A stretch of DNA of 51,048 nt from Selenomonas sp. FOBRC6 (GTDB lineage Bacteria; Bacillota; Negativicutes; Selenomonadales; Selenomonadaceae). The stretch is taken from the NCBI RefSeq assembly GCF_000286455.1, contig NZ_ALKG01000086.1, positions 1 to 51,048 of the forward strand. Reading direction: 5' to 3'. The position numbers and the translations under genes were made by a program. The notes below the pieces were generated by a model. It searched no databases. It saw nothing but the letters and a program-made list of their open reading frames with translations, and was not told where the DNA came from. Below, piece by piece: positions 35,532 through 43,669 of this stretch (its first letter is position 1; every line of letters begins with the position of its first letter).

Positions 35532-35545
35532 TGACAGTACTGTCA
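35532..35545. promoter_or_regulatory. Perfect 14-bp palindrome between tRNA promoter and tRNA-Gly
   Basis: TGACAGTACTGTCA is a perfect inverted repeat located about +7 to +20 of the predicted tRNA transcript. It could be an operator or a processing hairpin; no regulator can be named. Confidence 0.4.
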
Positions 35546-35558
35546 ATCAACAAAAGAT

Positions 35559-35587
35559 ATTTTAACAAGAGAAGGGATTTCTGTCAA
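35559..35587 (-). promoter_or_regulatory. Sigma-A promoter of the tRNA cluster
   Basis: Minus-strand -35 TTGACA (35587-35582), 17-nt spacer and -10 TAAAAT (35564-35559). The predicted start is about 30 nt before the first tRNA-Gly. Confidence 0.8.
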
Positions 35588-35626
35588 GGAGGAATTTGAC
35601 GAATTGCCTCTTTCTCGAAAAAGCAA

Positions 35627-35670
35627 ATATAGTTGATATAGTTTACAAATACTGTTTTTTAAATTACAAT
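35627..35670 (+). promoter_or_regulatory. Promoter and direct repeats of the toxin-antitoxin operon
   Basis: -35 TTTACA (35642-35647), 17 nt, -10 TACAAT (35665-35670), 22 nt before the antitoxin start. Just upstream and touching the -35, the 8-mer ATATAGTT occurs twice (35627-35634 and 35636-35643), a likely binding site for autoregulation by the antitoxin. That role is inferred. Confidence 0.6.
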
Positions 35671-35692
35671 AGCTGCATAAGGAGATGAGAAC

Positions 35693-35950
35693 ATGGCACA
35701 GATCAGTTTGCGCATCGACGACGATGTAAAACGAAATGCAGAGCAGGTCTGCAAAGACATCGGAATGTCGATGTCTACCGCAATCAACATCTATCTGAAA
35801 AAACTCGGCCGTGAGCGACGAATCCCATTTGACGTTGTGGCAGATCCATTTTATTCGCCCGAAAACACAGCGATTCTGGAGCGACGTATTGCAGATATGC
35901 GCGCCGGAAGGAATGTCTCTCAGCACGAGCTGATCGAGGTGGATGAGTGA
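35693..35950 (+). CDS. RelB/DinJ-family antitoxin
   Basis: An 85-residue antitoxin. The N-terminus MAQISLRIDDDVKRNAEQVC...GMSMSTAINIYLKKL is the ribbon-helix-helix DNA-binding part typical of RelB/DinJ; the C-terminal acidic tail (ELIEVDE) should wrap the toxin. ATG 35693 has AAGGAGATGAGAAC upstream. Its TGA stop overlaps the toxin GTG start by 4 nt (GTGA), the usual coupling that keeps antitoxin in excess. Confidence 0.9.
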   Translation: MAQISLRIDDDVKRNAEQVCKDIGMSMSTAINIYLKKLGRERRIPFDVVADPFYSPENTAILERRIADMRAGRNVSQHELIEVDE

Positions 35951-36210
35951 AGAAAATATGGCATGATGAGGCGTGGGCAGAGTATATTGACTGGCAGACA
36001 AAGGACAAGAAGACGCTGAAGAAGATCAACAATCTTCTCAAGGACATCGACCGAAACGGCTACAACTGCGTAGGAAAACCTGAGCCCCTGCGTGGAAATT
36101 GGACGGGATTCTGGAGCGTCCGAATTGACGAAAAGAACCGTATCGTGTTTCAGGTCGTCGGCGATGTACTGGAGATTGCACAGTGTGGCTCACATTATGG
36201 AGACAAATAG
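35947..36210 (+). CDS. YoeB/Txe-family mRNA interferase toxin
   Basis: An 87-residue RelE-superfamily toxin of the YoeB/Txe branch. Motifs: KKINNLLKDIDRNG, then GKPEPLRGNWTGFWSVRID, KNRIVFQV, and a C-terminal CGSHY in which the His-Tyr pair matches the catalytic end of YoeB. In the family these toxins cut mRNA in the ribosomal A site. The Glu after KP and the Arg of VRID fit the other catalytic positions, so it looks active. GTG 35947 overlaps the antitoxin stop. The pair sits beside a tRNA cluster and is followed at once by a terminator. Confidence 0.9.
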   Translation: MKKIWHDEAWAEYIDWQTKDKKTLKKINNLLKDIDRNGYNCVGKPEPLRGNWTGFWSVRIDEKNRIVFQVVGDVLEIAQCGSHYGDK

Positions 36211-36240
36211 AGGGATGGCACAATGCCATCCCTCTATTTT
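36208..36240. terminator. Terminator after the toxin gene, convergent with the chemoreceptor
   Basis: A perfect 13-bp stem, TAGAGGGATGGCA (36208-36220) with TGCCATCCCTCTA (36224-36236), with a 3-nt loop followed by TTTT on the plus strand. The stem begins in the toxin stop codon. It may also serve the minus-strand chemoreceptor gene ending at 36255. Confidence 0.85.
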
Positions 36241-36254
36241 AGACTCTGACTGTT

Positions 36255-37973
36255 TTACACCTTGAACTTATCCGTCTCGGACTGCAGATCCGTTGCCATG
36301 TCGGCGAGGCTGCGGCTCGAGGAGGCGATCTCCTCCATGCCTGCCGCCTGCTCCTCGGTCGCGGCGGAGACGTTCTGCGACTCACTGCCGATCCCCTTTG
36401 CCGCCGTGTCCATAGCACCCATGCCCTGAATGATCGAGTTCATGTTCTCGCGCAGCTCGAGGACGCGCTTGCTGACGGCGAGTGATGCGGTCTTGACATC
36501 CTCGACCATGTTCAGGATCAGCGAGAAGGTCTCGCCCGTCGCCGTGACGTTCTCCTTGCCCTTCTCCGCCTCGCGGCGTCCTTCCTCCATTGAGGCAACT
36601 GCACGGTTCGTCTCATCCTGAATGCTGCGGATGAGTTCGGAGATCTGCTGCGATGCGTTCTGCGACTCCTCCGCGAGCTTGCGGACTTCCTCCGCAACAA
36701 CGGCAAAGCCGCGTCCGTGCTCGCCTGCACGCGCCGCCTCAATCGCCGCATTGAGCGCGAGGAGGTTCGTCTGTCCCGAGATGCTCGAGATGATCTCGAC
36801 GATGTTGCCGATCTCCTTCGAACGCTCACCGAGTTTGCTGACAATCTCGCCCGTCTGCTGGACAGTGAGCGCAATCGAGTTCATCTGCTCGACTGTCGTC
36901 TGCACGAAGGCATTGCCCTCCGCGGCCTTCTCCGCCGTCGCCTGCGTCTGCTCACGCGCACGGCGCTGATTCGTAATCGCCTCTTCCAACCCGCGCTGGA
37001 ACTCCTGCACCGTCACGCGGCTCTCATCGACGATCTGCAGCTGTTTCTCCGCAGCCTCCGCAACCTCCGTGATGGACTGGGCGACATTCTGCGTCACCTG
37101 TGCCGACTGGTTCGCGTTCGCCGTCAGCTCCTCGGAGGAACCGGCAACATCGGATGCCGTCGTCTTGATCTTGCGGATCATCGCCTGCATGCTCTCGACC
37201 ATCGTGTTGAACTGATGCGCGATGTGTGCAAACTCATCGTCGCCGTCGAGCGCAATCTTCGAGCGCAGGTCGCCGCTCGCGATGTGGCGTGCCCCGTCGA
37301 GGATCGTGTCCACGGAGTTCTTGATATTTTTGAGAAGCAGGACAAGGATGACGATCGAAAGGATGACCACAACAGTCAATGCGATGATCGTCGTCATCCA
37401 CACGCCCGAGAAAACATCCTCACTGTGCGCCATCTCCGCGCGAGCGAGACGCACGCTGTCCGCCTTGTCCTCCTCGAGGATGTCCGTCATGCGCTTGTAG
37501 ACATCCGCCTGCTCATTGAATGCCAGCTCGACGGCGCCCTCTTGGTCACCTGCATCCATGAGATCTGTTGCATGCTGACGCGCCTCCGCATAATTCTTGC
37601 GTTCCTGCTTGAGTTTTTCGAGACGCGCAAGCTTCTGCGTGCGATCTGCCTCGTTTGGGAACGGCGCTTCCTTGATCGCCTTCTCATACTCCTCGTATGC
37701 CTTGTTCAGCTTCGGCGTGAGCTGGGAGATCAGTCCTGCTGCACGCGCACGCTCCTCCTCGTTCGGCGCGGTGATACGCATGAGTTCGTACTCACGCCCG
37801 TCCGCCGAGAGCGCCTGCACCTGACCGCCCACATTGAGAACGTGCGCCCAACTGAACACGCTGACCGTGTTGTTGTTGAGCACGCCGCTCGCGTGATTTG
37901 CATAGAATCCATAGCCGGCAAACATGACGACCAGGAATCCGATGCTCAGTACGATTTTCTTTGCTACTGACAT
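36255..37973 (-). CDS. Methyl-accepting chemotaxis protein
   Basis: A transmembrane chemoreceptor of 572 residues. Transmembrane segment 1 is at about 7-26 ([18 protein letters not shown]), followed by a periplasmic helical domain resembling 4HB_MCP (about 30-190) and transmembrane segment 2 at about 195-218 ([19 protein letters not shown]). Then come HAMP (about 219-275) and the long signalling coiled coil with the conserved hairpin tip [20 protein letters not shown]. The ligand cannot be deduced. Start ATG 37973 (MSVAKKIVL) has GGAGGGA 9-10 nt upstream. It is monocistronic, between a convergent terminator and a divergent gene. With the flagellin it supports a motile organism. Confidence 0.93.
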   Translation of the reverse strand: MSVAKKIVLSIGFLVVMFAGYGFYANHASGVLNNNTVSVFSWAHVLNVGGQVQALSADGREYELMRITAPNEEERARAAGLISQLTPKLNKAYEEYEKAIKEAPFPNEADRTQKLARLEKLKQERKNYAEARQHATDLMDAGDQEGAVELAFNEQADVYKRMTDILEEDKADSVRLARAEMAHSEDVFSGVWMTTIIALTVVVILSIVILVLLLKNIKNSVDTILDGARHIASGDLRSKIALDGDDEFAHIAHQFNTMVESMQAMIRKIKTTASDVAGSSEELTANANQSAQVTQNVAQSITEVAEAAEKQLQIVDESRVTVQEFQRGLEEAITNQRRAREQTQATAEKAAEGNAFVQTTVEQMNSIALTVQQTGEIVSKLGERSKEIGNIVEIISSISGQTNLLALNAAIEAARAGEHGRGFAVVAEEVRKLAEESQNASQQISELIRSIQDETNRAVASMEEGRREAEKGKENVTATGETFSLILNMVEDVKTASLAVSKRVLELRENMNSIIQGMGAMDTAAKGIGSESQNVSAATEEQAAGMEEIASSSRSLADMATDLQSETDKFKV

Positions 37974-38048
37974 TTCTCTGATCCCTCCAAAAACAAACAA
38001 AGGGTTCCCTCAGCTTCAGTAAAATGAAACTTCCCTTAGAGTATTTTG

Positions 38049-38077
38049 ATTATAACACCGACTCTTTCAAAAAACCA
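38049..38077 (-). promoter_or_regulatory. Promoter of the chemoreceptor gene
   Basis: Minus-strand consensus -10 TATAAT (38054-38049), preceded by TGT as an extended -10, with a weak -35 TGGTTT 17 nt upstream. The leader of about 70 nt can form the hairpin AGTTTCA/TGAAGCT enclosed by AAGGG/CCCTT. Confidence 0.55.
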
Positions 38078-38149
38078 TATAGCGACAAAGTTTTTTATAT
38101 GATATACTGACACTGTGCTTACAATAAATAAACAAAAGGACGGACAACA

Positions 38150-38479
38150 ATGGCAAAAATGTTAAAAAAGTTGCAACAGAAGATTACACCACCGGAAAAG
38201 CCAAAGGCAGCGCCGCCCCCGGGCAAGGATTATCTGCTCCTCATCCTCATGGCGTTCACGGTGATGGTCGTGATTGCGGCATGGGAAAATCTGGACACGC
38301 TGACGCTCACCATGTATATGCTGCTGACCCTCTCGCTCGGGCTCACCTACACGCGTCGACATGCGGTCGAGCGCCTCACCGAGACGCAGATGATGATCGT
38401 CACACGCGCGAGCTTCGTCACCATCGGCATGGCAGGCGCACTCTTCCTCATCGACGCATACCGCCGCTTCTTCGCCTGA
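38150..38479 (+). CDS. Small membrane protein of unknown function
   Basis: A 109-residue protein I do not recognise. A basic, Pro/Lys-rich N-terminus (KKLQQKITPPEKPKAAPPPG) is followed by three hydrophobic segments: about 28-44, 49-66 and 85-101. The topology would put the N-terminus in the cytoplasm. ATG 38150 has AAAGGACGG at about 7-9 nt. It is divergent from the chemoreceptor and 56 nt upstream of a flavodoxin-fold gene, possibly in one transcript. Codon use resembles its neighbours, so I take it as a real gene. Confidence 0.7.
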   Translation: MAKMLKKLQQKITPPEKPKAAPPPGKDYLLLILMAFTVMVVIAAWENLDTLTLTMYMLLTLSLGLTYTRRHAVERLTETQMMIVTRASFVTIGMAGALFLIDAYRRFFA

Positions 38480-38535
38480 CAGCATTTTGCTCCCCCACCG
38501 ATGAGAGAGCCAGACCAAGTAAAAGGAGGCATATC

Positions 38536-39117
38536 ATGAAAGTATTGATGATCAACGGCAGCCGCAGAGAGCACGGCTGCACCTATACGGCGCTCTCCAT
38601 CATCGGGGACAGCCTCAAGGAGGAAGGCATTGACTCTGAAATTGTCTTCGTCGGCAGAGATGCTGTAAACGGGAATCTGAATGCACTCATAAAATCCTTG
38701 GGAGAAAAATGTACCGAAGCGGACGGCTTCGTCTTTGGATCGCCCGTGTACTACGCTTCTCTCACGGGAGAGATCAAGCTCGTTCTCGACCATTTATTCG
38801 GGAGCTATCGCGACAAGATGCGCTGCAAGCCCGCAGCGATTGTTGCGTCTGCACGGCGCGCCGGAACGACTGCCACATTGGATGTACTCGCAAAGTATCC
38901 GGCAATCAGCGAGATGCCAATCGTTTCCTCAAGCTATTGGCCGATGGTTCACGGCAACACGCCTGAGGATGTCATGAAGGATGAAGAGGGCGTCGGCGTC
39001 ATGAAGCAGCTCGGCAAGAATATGGCATGGATGCTGAAATGTATCGCGGCGGGCAAAGCTGCGGGAATCGACGTGCCAAATCCTCCTGATTACCATAAGA
39101 CAAATTTTATCAGATAA
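38536..39117 (+). CDS. Flavodoxin-fold NAD(P)H-dependent FMN reductase family protein
   Basis: A 193-residue protein of the NADPH-dependent FMN reductase/iron-sulfur flavoprotein-like group. The N-terminus MKVLMINGSRREHGCTYTAL is the FMN-phosphate binding loop, and GFVFGSPVYYASLTGEIKLVLDHLF is the second flavin-contacting region (SPVY motif). A single early Cys and late residues do not form the four-Cys cluster of iron-sulfur flavoproteins, so a simple flavin oxidoreductase is most likely; the substrate is unknown. ATG 38536 has AAAAGGAGG upstream. It ends before a bidirectional terminator. Confidence 0.85.
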   Translation: MKVLMINGSRREHGCTYTALSIIGDSLKEEGIDSEIVFVGRDAVNGNLNALIKSLGEKCTEADGFVFGSPVYYASLTGEIKLVLDHLFGSYRDKMRCKPAAIVASARRAGTTATLDVLAKYPAISEMPIVSSSYWPMVHGNTPEDVMKDEEGVGVMKQLGKNMAWMLKCIAAGKAAGIDVPNPPDYHKTNFIR

Positions 39118-39183
39118 AGCGCGATTGTACTGCGCTAACGGGATACATGGTCTAACACTTTTTGCTATGTATCTTTCCAATAG

Positions 39184-39215
39184 AAAAGCCGACCTGCAAT
39201 AGATCGGCTTTTTGT
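39184..39215. terminator. Bidirectional terminator before lptB end
   Basis: AAAAGCCGA (39184-39192) pairs with TCGGCTTTT (39204-39212), followed by TGTTTG on the plus strand and, on the minus strand, an AAAA/TTTT-flanked stem. It lies between the flavodoxin-fold gene and the end of the LPS operon. Confidence 0.75.
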
Positions 39216-39221
39216 TTGCGC

Positions 39222-39941
39222 TCAAAGACTGAAATTCTCTCCAAGATAGAACTTGCGCGCAATCGGACTCTCGGCGATGGTCTTGCTGTCACCCTCGAGG
39301 AGGAGTTTGCCCTCGCTGAGCAGGTAGACGCGGTCGACGATGTGGAGGGTCTCACGCACGTTGTGATCCGTAATCAGGATGCCCATGCCGCGCTGACGCA
39401 GGTACTCGATGATCTCCTGTATGTCGGCGACGGCGAGCGGATCGACACCCGCGAACGGCTCATCAAGGAGGATGAACTGCGGCTCGAGCGCGAGACAGCG
39501 CGCGATCTCGACGCGGCGGCGTTCGCCGCCCGAGAGTTCCGTACCGCGGCGGTCGCGGACGTGTCCGATGTGGAACTCCTCGAGAAGCCCGTCGAGCTTG
39601 TGCTTCTGCTCCGCCTTCGAGAGCTTCGTCGTCTCAAGGATCGCCGCAATGTTCTCCGTGACGGTGAGCTTGCGGAAGATGGATGCCTCCTGGGTGAGGT
39701 AGCTGATGCCCAGCTCCGCGCGCCGATACATGGGATAGTCCGTGATGCAGATGTCAGAGAGGTAGACATCGCCGTGCGTGGGCTTTTCAAGGCCGACGAT
39801 CATGTAGAAGGTCGTCGTCTTGCCCGCACCATTGGGTCCTAGGAGCCCCACGATCTCCCCCTTGTCGATGCGGACGGAGATGCGGTCAACGACGATGCGG
39901 CTGCCGAATTTCTTGACGAGATTGCGGGATTCGAGATGCAC
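39222..39941 (-). CDS. lptB: LPS export ABC transporter ATP-binding protein LptB
   Basis: Cytoplasmic ATPase that powers LPS extraction by LptB2FGC. The 239 residues have Walker A GPNGAGKTTTFYMIVG, Q-loop SYLTQEASIFRKLTVTENI, signature LSGGERRRVEIARCLA, Walker B FILLDEPFAGVDP and the H-switch LITDHNVRETL, all of the LptB subtype. GTG 39941 is 8 nt from GAGGGG and fits best; TTG 39947 is two codons longer. It follows lptA by 12 nt and is the last gene of the block. The LptF/LptG permeases are not in the window. Confidence 0.95.
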   Translation of the reverse strand: MHLESRNLVKKFGSRIVVDRISVRIDKGEIVGLLGPNGAGKTTTFYMIVGLEKPTHGDVYLSDICITDYPMYRRAELGISYLTQEASIFRKLTVTENIAAILETTKLSKAEQKHKLDGLLEEFHIGHVRDRRGTELSGGERRRVEIARCLALEPQFILLDEPFAGVDPLAVADIQEIIEYLRQRGMGILITDHNVRETLHIVDRVYLLSEGKLLLEGDSKTIAESPIARKFYLGENFSL

Positions 39942-39953
39942 GTTCAAGCCCCC

Positions 39954-40649
39954 TCACTCGGTCACGGCGCTGCCGTCGTCCGAAAGATAGACGGTCATGT
40001 GATTGCTGCGCGCCATGTTGTTCCCTTGGAAGACCCACGCATTCCCATCGAGCACAACATAGGGCTTCTCCGCGCTGCCAAAATATTCCATGCGGTCGCC
40101 GCCACCCTCGAGATCGCGCGGCGGGCTGACGATGTGCGCACTCCCCGTTCCGACGAAGCGATTTTCCTTCATCCATCCCTCGAGACGGTCTGCCGTGAGC
40201 GTTCCGTCAGCGCTCGTGATCGTTCCGCCGGACGCCGCAAGGATGTAGTCATTCTGAGATGGATAGTAGTCGACCTGAGGACCCGTAAACGTGCGGTCTG
40301 CCTTCGTCATACTGACGCTGCCCGACGCCTGCCAATGATCCTGTCCGACGCCCGAGAGCCTGTCACAGGAGAGATTCATATCGTCGCGCACGGCGCGGAC
40401 ACCGCCCTCGACCGTGCCCTCCTCGGTCTTCGTATTATACGTTGCACGCGCCCCTGTGACCCATCCCGTCCCCTGCTCCATGCGGACGTTCGTCTCCGCT
40501 GTGATGAGCCCCGTACGCGTGTCGTAGGTGAGGCTGTCTGCCGTGAGATTCGTCGGCTCCGTGCCCTGCTGTGCCGCCGATGCTGCCGCAGAGAGTGCAC
40601 CCGCCGCGAGCAGCACGAGGATGCCCCGATAGAGTTTCTTCTTCGTCAT
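39954..40649 (-). CDS. lptA: LPS transport periplasmic protein LptA (OstA-like)
   Basis: Periplasmic bridge protein that carries LPS to the outer membrane. The 231 residues begin with a signal peptide (LYRGILVLLAAGALSAAASA, cleavage about residue 26). Beta-jellyroll repeats of the OstA/LptA type follow: LTADSLTYDTRTGLITAETNV, ARATYNTKTEEGTVEGGV, SGSVSMTKADRTFTGPQVDYY and DRMEYF. It is somewhat longer than the E. coli protein (185). ATG 40649 overlaps the lptC stop (ATGA) and has AGGTGGGG upstream. Order lptC-lptA-lptB is the classical one. Confidence 0.92.
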   Translation of the reverse strand: MTKKKLYRGILVLLAAGALSAAASAAQQGTEPTNLTADSLTYDTRTGLITAETNVRMEQGTGWVTGARATYNTKTEEGTVEGGVRAVRDDMNLSCDRLSGVGQDHWQASGSVSMTKADRTFTGPQVDYYPSQNDYILAASGGTITSADGTLTADRLEGWMKENRFVGTGSAHIVSPPRDLEGGGDRMEYFGSAEKPYVVLDGNAWVFQGNNMARSNHMTVYLSDDGSAVTE

Positions 40650-41191
40650 TGTGCCCCACCTTTTTCTATACGTGCGTTGCCGATCACGCTGAATTTCTGA
40701 AAGCCATCCGTGCTCACAATGCGGTCGCCCGTCGCACGGATATCATCGCGTATGATCTCGGCATCGCCCTCAGCGCTGAGGCTGCCCTCTGCCGCCGTCC
40801 ACCGCAGTTCCTTTGCACGCAGGCTCGCTCCGTCACTCGTCTGTGCCTCAATGTTTCCTGTCACCACAACATCGCGTGTCACACTGTCCATGCGCCCCTC
40901 CGCCGCCTTTAGCGTCAGGCTGCGCCCGTCCTCCGTGTAGAATGTCCCATCGATCTGCACCATGCTCGTATCGTTGGTATCGATGTCGACATTCACCTGC
41001 GAAGCGGTCATCTTCCAGACAGTACGTCCGTCGCGCTCTTCGCTGAGCGTATTGTCCGCATAGGACATGACGCGCGAGCCAGGCTGCGTGTCCGTCTGCT
41101 CCGGGATCTCGGGCACTGTTGCAATCGCCCAGACGATGAGTCCTGCGAGGAGGGCGGCACCGCCGCCATAGAGCCATTTGCTCTGCGCCAT
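40646..41191 (-). CDS. lptC: LPS export protein LptC
   Basis: Bitopic inner-membrane protein passing LPS from LptB2FG to LptA. The 181 residues start MAQSKWLYGGGAALLAG, with one membrane helix (about 7-26) and a periplasmic OstA-like fold (VWKMTASQVNVDIDTND, LTLKAAEGRMDSVTRDVVVTG, LRAKELRWTAAEGSLSAEG). ATG 41191 has AGGAGGGGG upstream and overlaps the acyltransferase stop as TGATG. Similarity within LptC is weak, so the call rests partly on the fold pattern and the neighbours lptA and lptB. Confidence 0.88.
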   Translation of the reverse strand: MAQSKWLYGGGAALLAGLIVWAIATVPEIPEQTDTQPGSRVMSYADNTLSEERDGRTVWKMTASQVNVDIDTNDTSMVQIDGTFYTEDGRSLTLKAAEGRMDSVTRDVVVTGNIEAQTSDGASLRAKELRWTAAEGSLSAEGDAEIIRDDIRATGDRIVSTDGFQKFSVIGNARIEKGGAQ

Positions 41192-42105
41192 CAATCCCCC
41201 TCCTTCGCTGCTGCCGATACGTGATGTTTCCCCGTCTTCTGCTCCTCGGGCGGGGTGTTCCAACGCTTTTGAAACCAAATCCACTGCGTCGGATTTTCGC
41301 GGATGACGCGCTCGACGATTGCCGTCATCTGCACGGTGAATTCATGGAGGTCGCGGTCACTGTCTCCCGTGTCGGGGCAGCGCATGATCTCGCCGACGAT
41401 TACCTTGTGCTTTCCATTCGGTTGACGCAGGATGAATGCGGGCACGACGGGCGATTTGAACTTGCGCGAAAAGACCGCAGGGCCGAGCGGCGTCGATGCC
41501 GTACGACCGAGGAACTCAATGAACGCGCCGCCGGGTCCGCCGTCCTGATCGGCGAGAAAGCCGAGGAGTCGCCCGCGCTTCAGAGCACGCGCCGCCGCGA
41601 TCAACTCGCTCGTACCGCGCGAGAAAATCTCGACGTGGATGGTCGCGCGCAGATCGTCGAGCACGCGCGTATACTGGATGTTCGGCTGCGGCTTTGCAAT
41701 CGCGCTGACGGGGATGCCGTTCAGCGTGAACGCCGCCGAGAGCCACTCCCAGCAGCCGACATGCCCCGTGAGCACGACGACGCCGCGCCCCTCCGCAAGT
41801 GCCTCCTGCATGCGCTCGAGATGGTCGATCTCGATGTAGTCGCTGAGATTCTGCTCGTTCAGCATGGGCATTGCAAGGATGTCGAGGACGTTGCGCGCCA
41901 TATTGATAAAGGAGGCGCGCACGAGCTGCTTTGCCTCCCGCTCGTCAATGCCGAGCGCAGGCATCATGTGCTCCACAGAGCGGCGACGCATCTTCGGAAT
42001 CAGCAGATAGTAGAGGTTGCCGAGCACCCAGCCCGCACCGAGCAGAAGGGGGCGCGGCATACGACACGCAAGCCAGCTGAGAAACATGAGCGTATTATAG
42101 AGCAC
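41191..42105 (-). CDS. lpxL: Lipid A late acyltransferase (LpxL/HtrB family)
   Basis: Membrane-associated acyltransferase that adds a secondary acyl chain to Kdo2-lipid A. The 304 residues have an N-terminal hydrophobic segment (LMFLSWLACRMPRPLLLGAGW), the catalytic H-x4-E motif in GHVGCWEW, the FLADQDGG block and the C-terminal PTQWIWFQKRW signature. The start is GTG 42105 with AGGAGGTG 8 nt upstream; the open frame to 42180 is not conserved. Only one late acyltransferase is seen here; whether it acts as LpxL or LpxM is undecided. It lies 20 nt after kdsC and overlaps lptC. Confidence 0.9.
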   Translation of the reverse strand: MLYNTLMFLSWLACRMPRPLLLGAGWVLGNLYYLLIPKMRRRSVEHMMPALGIDEREAKQLVRASFINMARNVLDILAMPMLNEQNLSDYIEIDHLERMQEALAEGRGVVVLTGHVGCWEWLSAAFTLNGIPVSAIAKPQPNIQYTRVLDDLRATIHVEIFSRGTSELIAAARALKRGRLLGFLADQDGGPGGAFIEFLGRTASTPLGPAVFSRKFKSPVVPAFILRQPNGKHKVIVGEIMRCPDTGDSDRDLHEFTVQMTAIVERVIRENPTQWIWFQKRWNTPPEEQKTGKHHVSAAAKEGD

Positions 42106-42125
42106 TGCCGCACCTCCTCTCTGCG

Positions 42126-42683
42126 CTACTGTGCAGCTCCATCGCTGTCCGTCTGAAATACTGTAAGCACACGCTCCCAAAGCCCCTGCGTCTTTAGGAT
42201 GATCTCGTAAATTTCGCGCACGGCACCACGCCCGCCGGGTGCGTCTGAAATAATCTGCGCGGCCTCCTTCACCTCGGGCACGGCGTCACCCACGGCACAC
42301 GGCAGACCGACCATGCGCATGATCGGCAGGTCGACAATATCGTCGCCAATATAGGCGATTTCCTCGTCGCTCAGCCCCGTTCGCGCCTTGATGTCCGCGT
42401 AGGCATCGCGCTTGTCGAGGCTGCCCTGATAGACGAGGTCTATGTGCAGCTCGCGCGCGCGATTCTCCACGATGGACGAAGCGCGTCCCGTGATGATAGC
42501 GGGCACAAGGCCCACCTTGTGCGCCAATGTGATGGCGAGTCCGTCACGCGCAAAGAACGGCTTATACAGCTCGCTCCCGTCAGGCGCGACGTAGATGCCC
42601 CCGTCCGTGAGCACGCCGTCCACGTCGAGGATCACGCATCTGATTTTCTTTGCACGCGCAATCGCATGTTCCCGAATCGGCAT
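42126..42683 (-). CDS. kdsC: 3-deoxy-D-manno-octulosonate 8-phosphate phosphatase KdsC
   Basis: HAD-superfamily phosphatase releasing Kdo from Kdo-8-P. The 185 residues have the nucleophile motif ILDVDGVLTDG, IITGRASSIVENRA (motif II), a Lys-containing LDKRDAYADIK (motif III) and YIGDDIVDLPIM (motif IV). The lack of a large cap domain is normal for this tetrameric C0 type. ATG 42683 overlaps the kdsD stop as TGATG. Confidence 0.95.
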   Translation of the reverse strand: MPIREHAIARAKKIRCVILDVDGVLTDGGIYVAPDGSELYKPFFARDGLAITLAHKVGLVPAIITGRASSIVENRARELHIDLVYQGSLDKRDAYADIKARTGLSDEEIAYIGDDIVDLPIMRMVGLPCAVGDAVPEVKEAAQIISDAPGGRGAVREIYEIILKTQGLWERVLTVFQTDSDGAAQ

Positions 42684-43660
42684 CAGACGACCCCCTGCCG
42701 CAGGAGGTCGGTCAGATGGACGATGCCGACAGGCACGCCCGCCGCATCAACGACAGGCAGGACGGTGACGGGCCGCGGCTGATGTTTCTCCATGACAGAG
42801 AGCGCCGTCGCGGCCATCTTGTCCGGTGTGATTGTGAGTGGCGTAGCAAACATAATGCTTTCCACGTCTTTGTCAAGAAATGTATAGTCCTGCGCGAGGG
42901 CGCGGCGGATGATTCCGTCCGTCACGAGTCCGATAAACTTGCCGTCCGCATCCACGACGGAGACAGCGCCAAGCCCCTTGTCCGTCATGACGAAGAGCGC
43001 ATCCTTTGCCGTCGTATGATAGGGCACAACAGGGTTCTCATCCCCCGTGTGCATCACGTTCGCGACGGTGAGCAGCAGCTTGCGCCCGAGTGCACCGCCG
43101 GGGTGGAAGAGCGCATAGTCCTCCTTCTTGAAGTCGCGCGCCTCCATGAGCGCCATCGCAATCGCATCGCCCATTGCGAGTGTCGCCGTCGTGGAGCTGG
43201 TCGGCGCAAGCCCGAGCGGGCACGCCTCTCGCTCGACACCGATGTCGATGTAGAAGTCCGCGCTCCGCCCGAGCTGGGATTTACGTCGACCGCACATTGC
43301 GACAATCCGCGCGCCGATGCGGTGGATGATCGAGAGGATGTTTACGACTTCGTTCGACTCGCCGCTGTTCGAGATGGCGATAACGATATCGTCGGCCGTC
43401 ACCATGCCAAGATCGCCGTGAAACGCCTCGGCGGGGTGCATGAAGAACGAGGGCGTCCCCGTACTCGCAAGGGTCGCCGCGATCTTGCGCCCGACGTGGC
43501 CGGATTTGCCCATGCCCGTGACGACAACGCGCGCCTTGCAGTCCAAGATTGCGCGCACCGCCGCCTCGAAATCATCGTCAATGCGCTCTGCGAGCTGTGC
43601 GACTGCCTGCGCCTCGAGCTGAAGCGTCTCGATTGCCTTTTCGCGAATGCTCTGTGCCAT
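42683..43660 (-). CDS. kdsD: Arabinose-5-phosphate isomerase KdsD
   Basis: Converts ribulose-5-P to arabinose-5-P, the first committed step to Kdo. The 325 residues have an SIS domain (VVVTGMGKSGHVGRKIAATLASTG, then ISNSGESNEVV and PTSSTTATLAMGDAIA) and two CBS domains in the C-terminal 120 residues (VSVVDADGKFIGLVTDGIIRR; LPVVDAAGVPVGIVHLTDLLR). ATG 43660 has AGGAGAGACAT upstream and lies 9 nt after kdsA. Confidence 0.95.
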   Translation of the reverse strand: MAQSIREKAIETLQLEAQAVAQLAERIDDDFEAAVRAILDCKARVVVTGMGKSGHVGRKIAATLASTGTPSFFMHPAEAFHGDLGMVTADDIVIAISNSGESNEVVNILSIIHRIGARIVAMCGRRKSQLGRSADFYIDIGVEREACPLGLAPTSSTTATLAMGDAIAMALMEARDFKKEDYALFHPGGALGRKLLLTVANVMHTGDENPVVPYHTTAKDALFVMTDKGLGAVSVVDADGKFIGLVTDGIIRRALAQDYTFLDKDVESIMFATPLTITPDKMAATALSVMEKHQPRPVTVLPVVDAAGVPVGIVHLTDLLRQGVV

Positions 43661-43669
43661 ATGTCTCTC

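Noticed and set aside
37985-38060. Cyclic di-GMP riboswitch in the chemoreceptor leader
   Set aside because: The leader lacks the conserved GEMM core sequences and is too short; only a simple hairpin is present.
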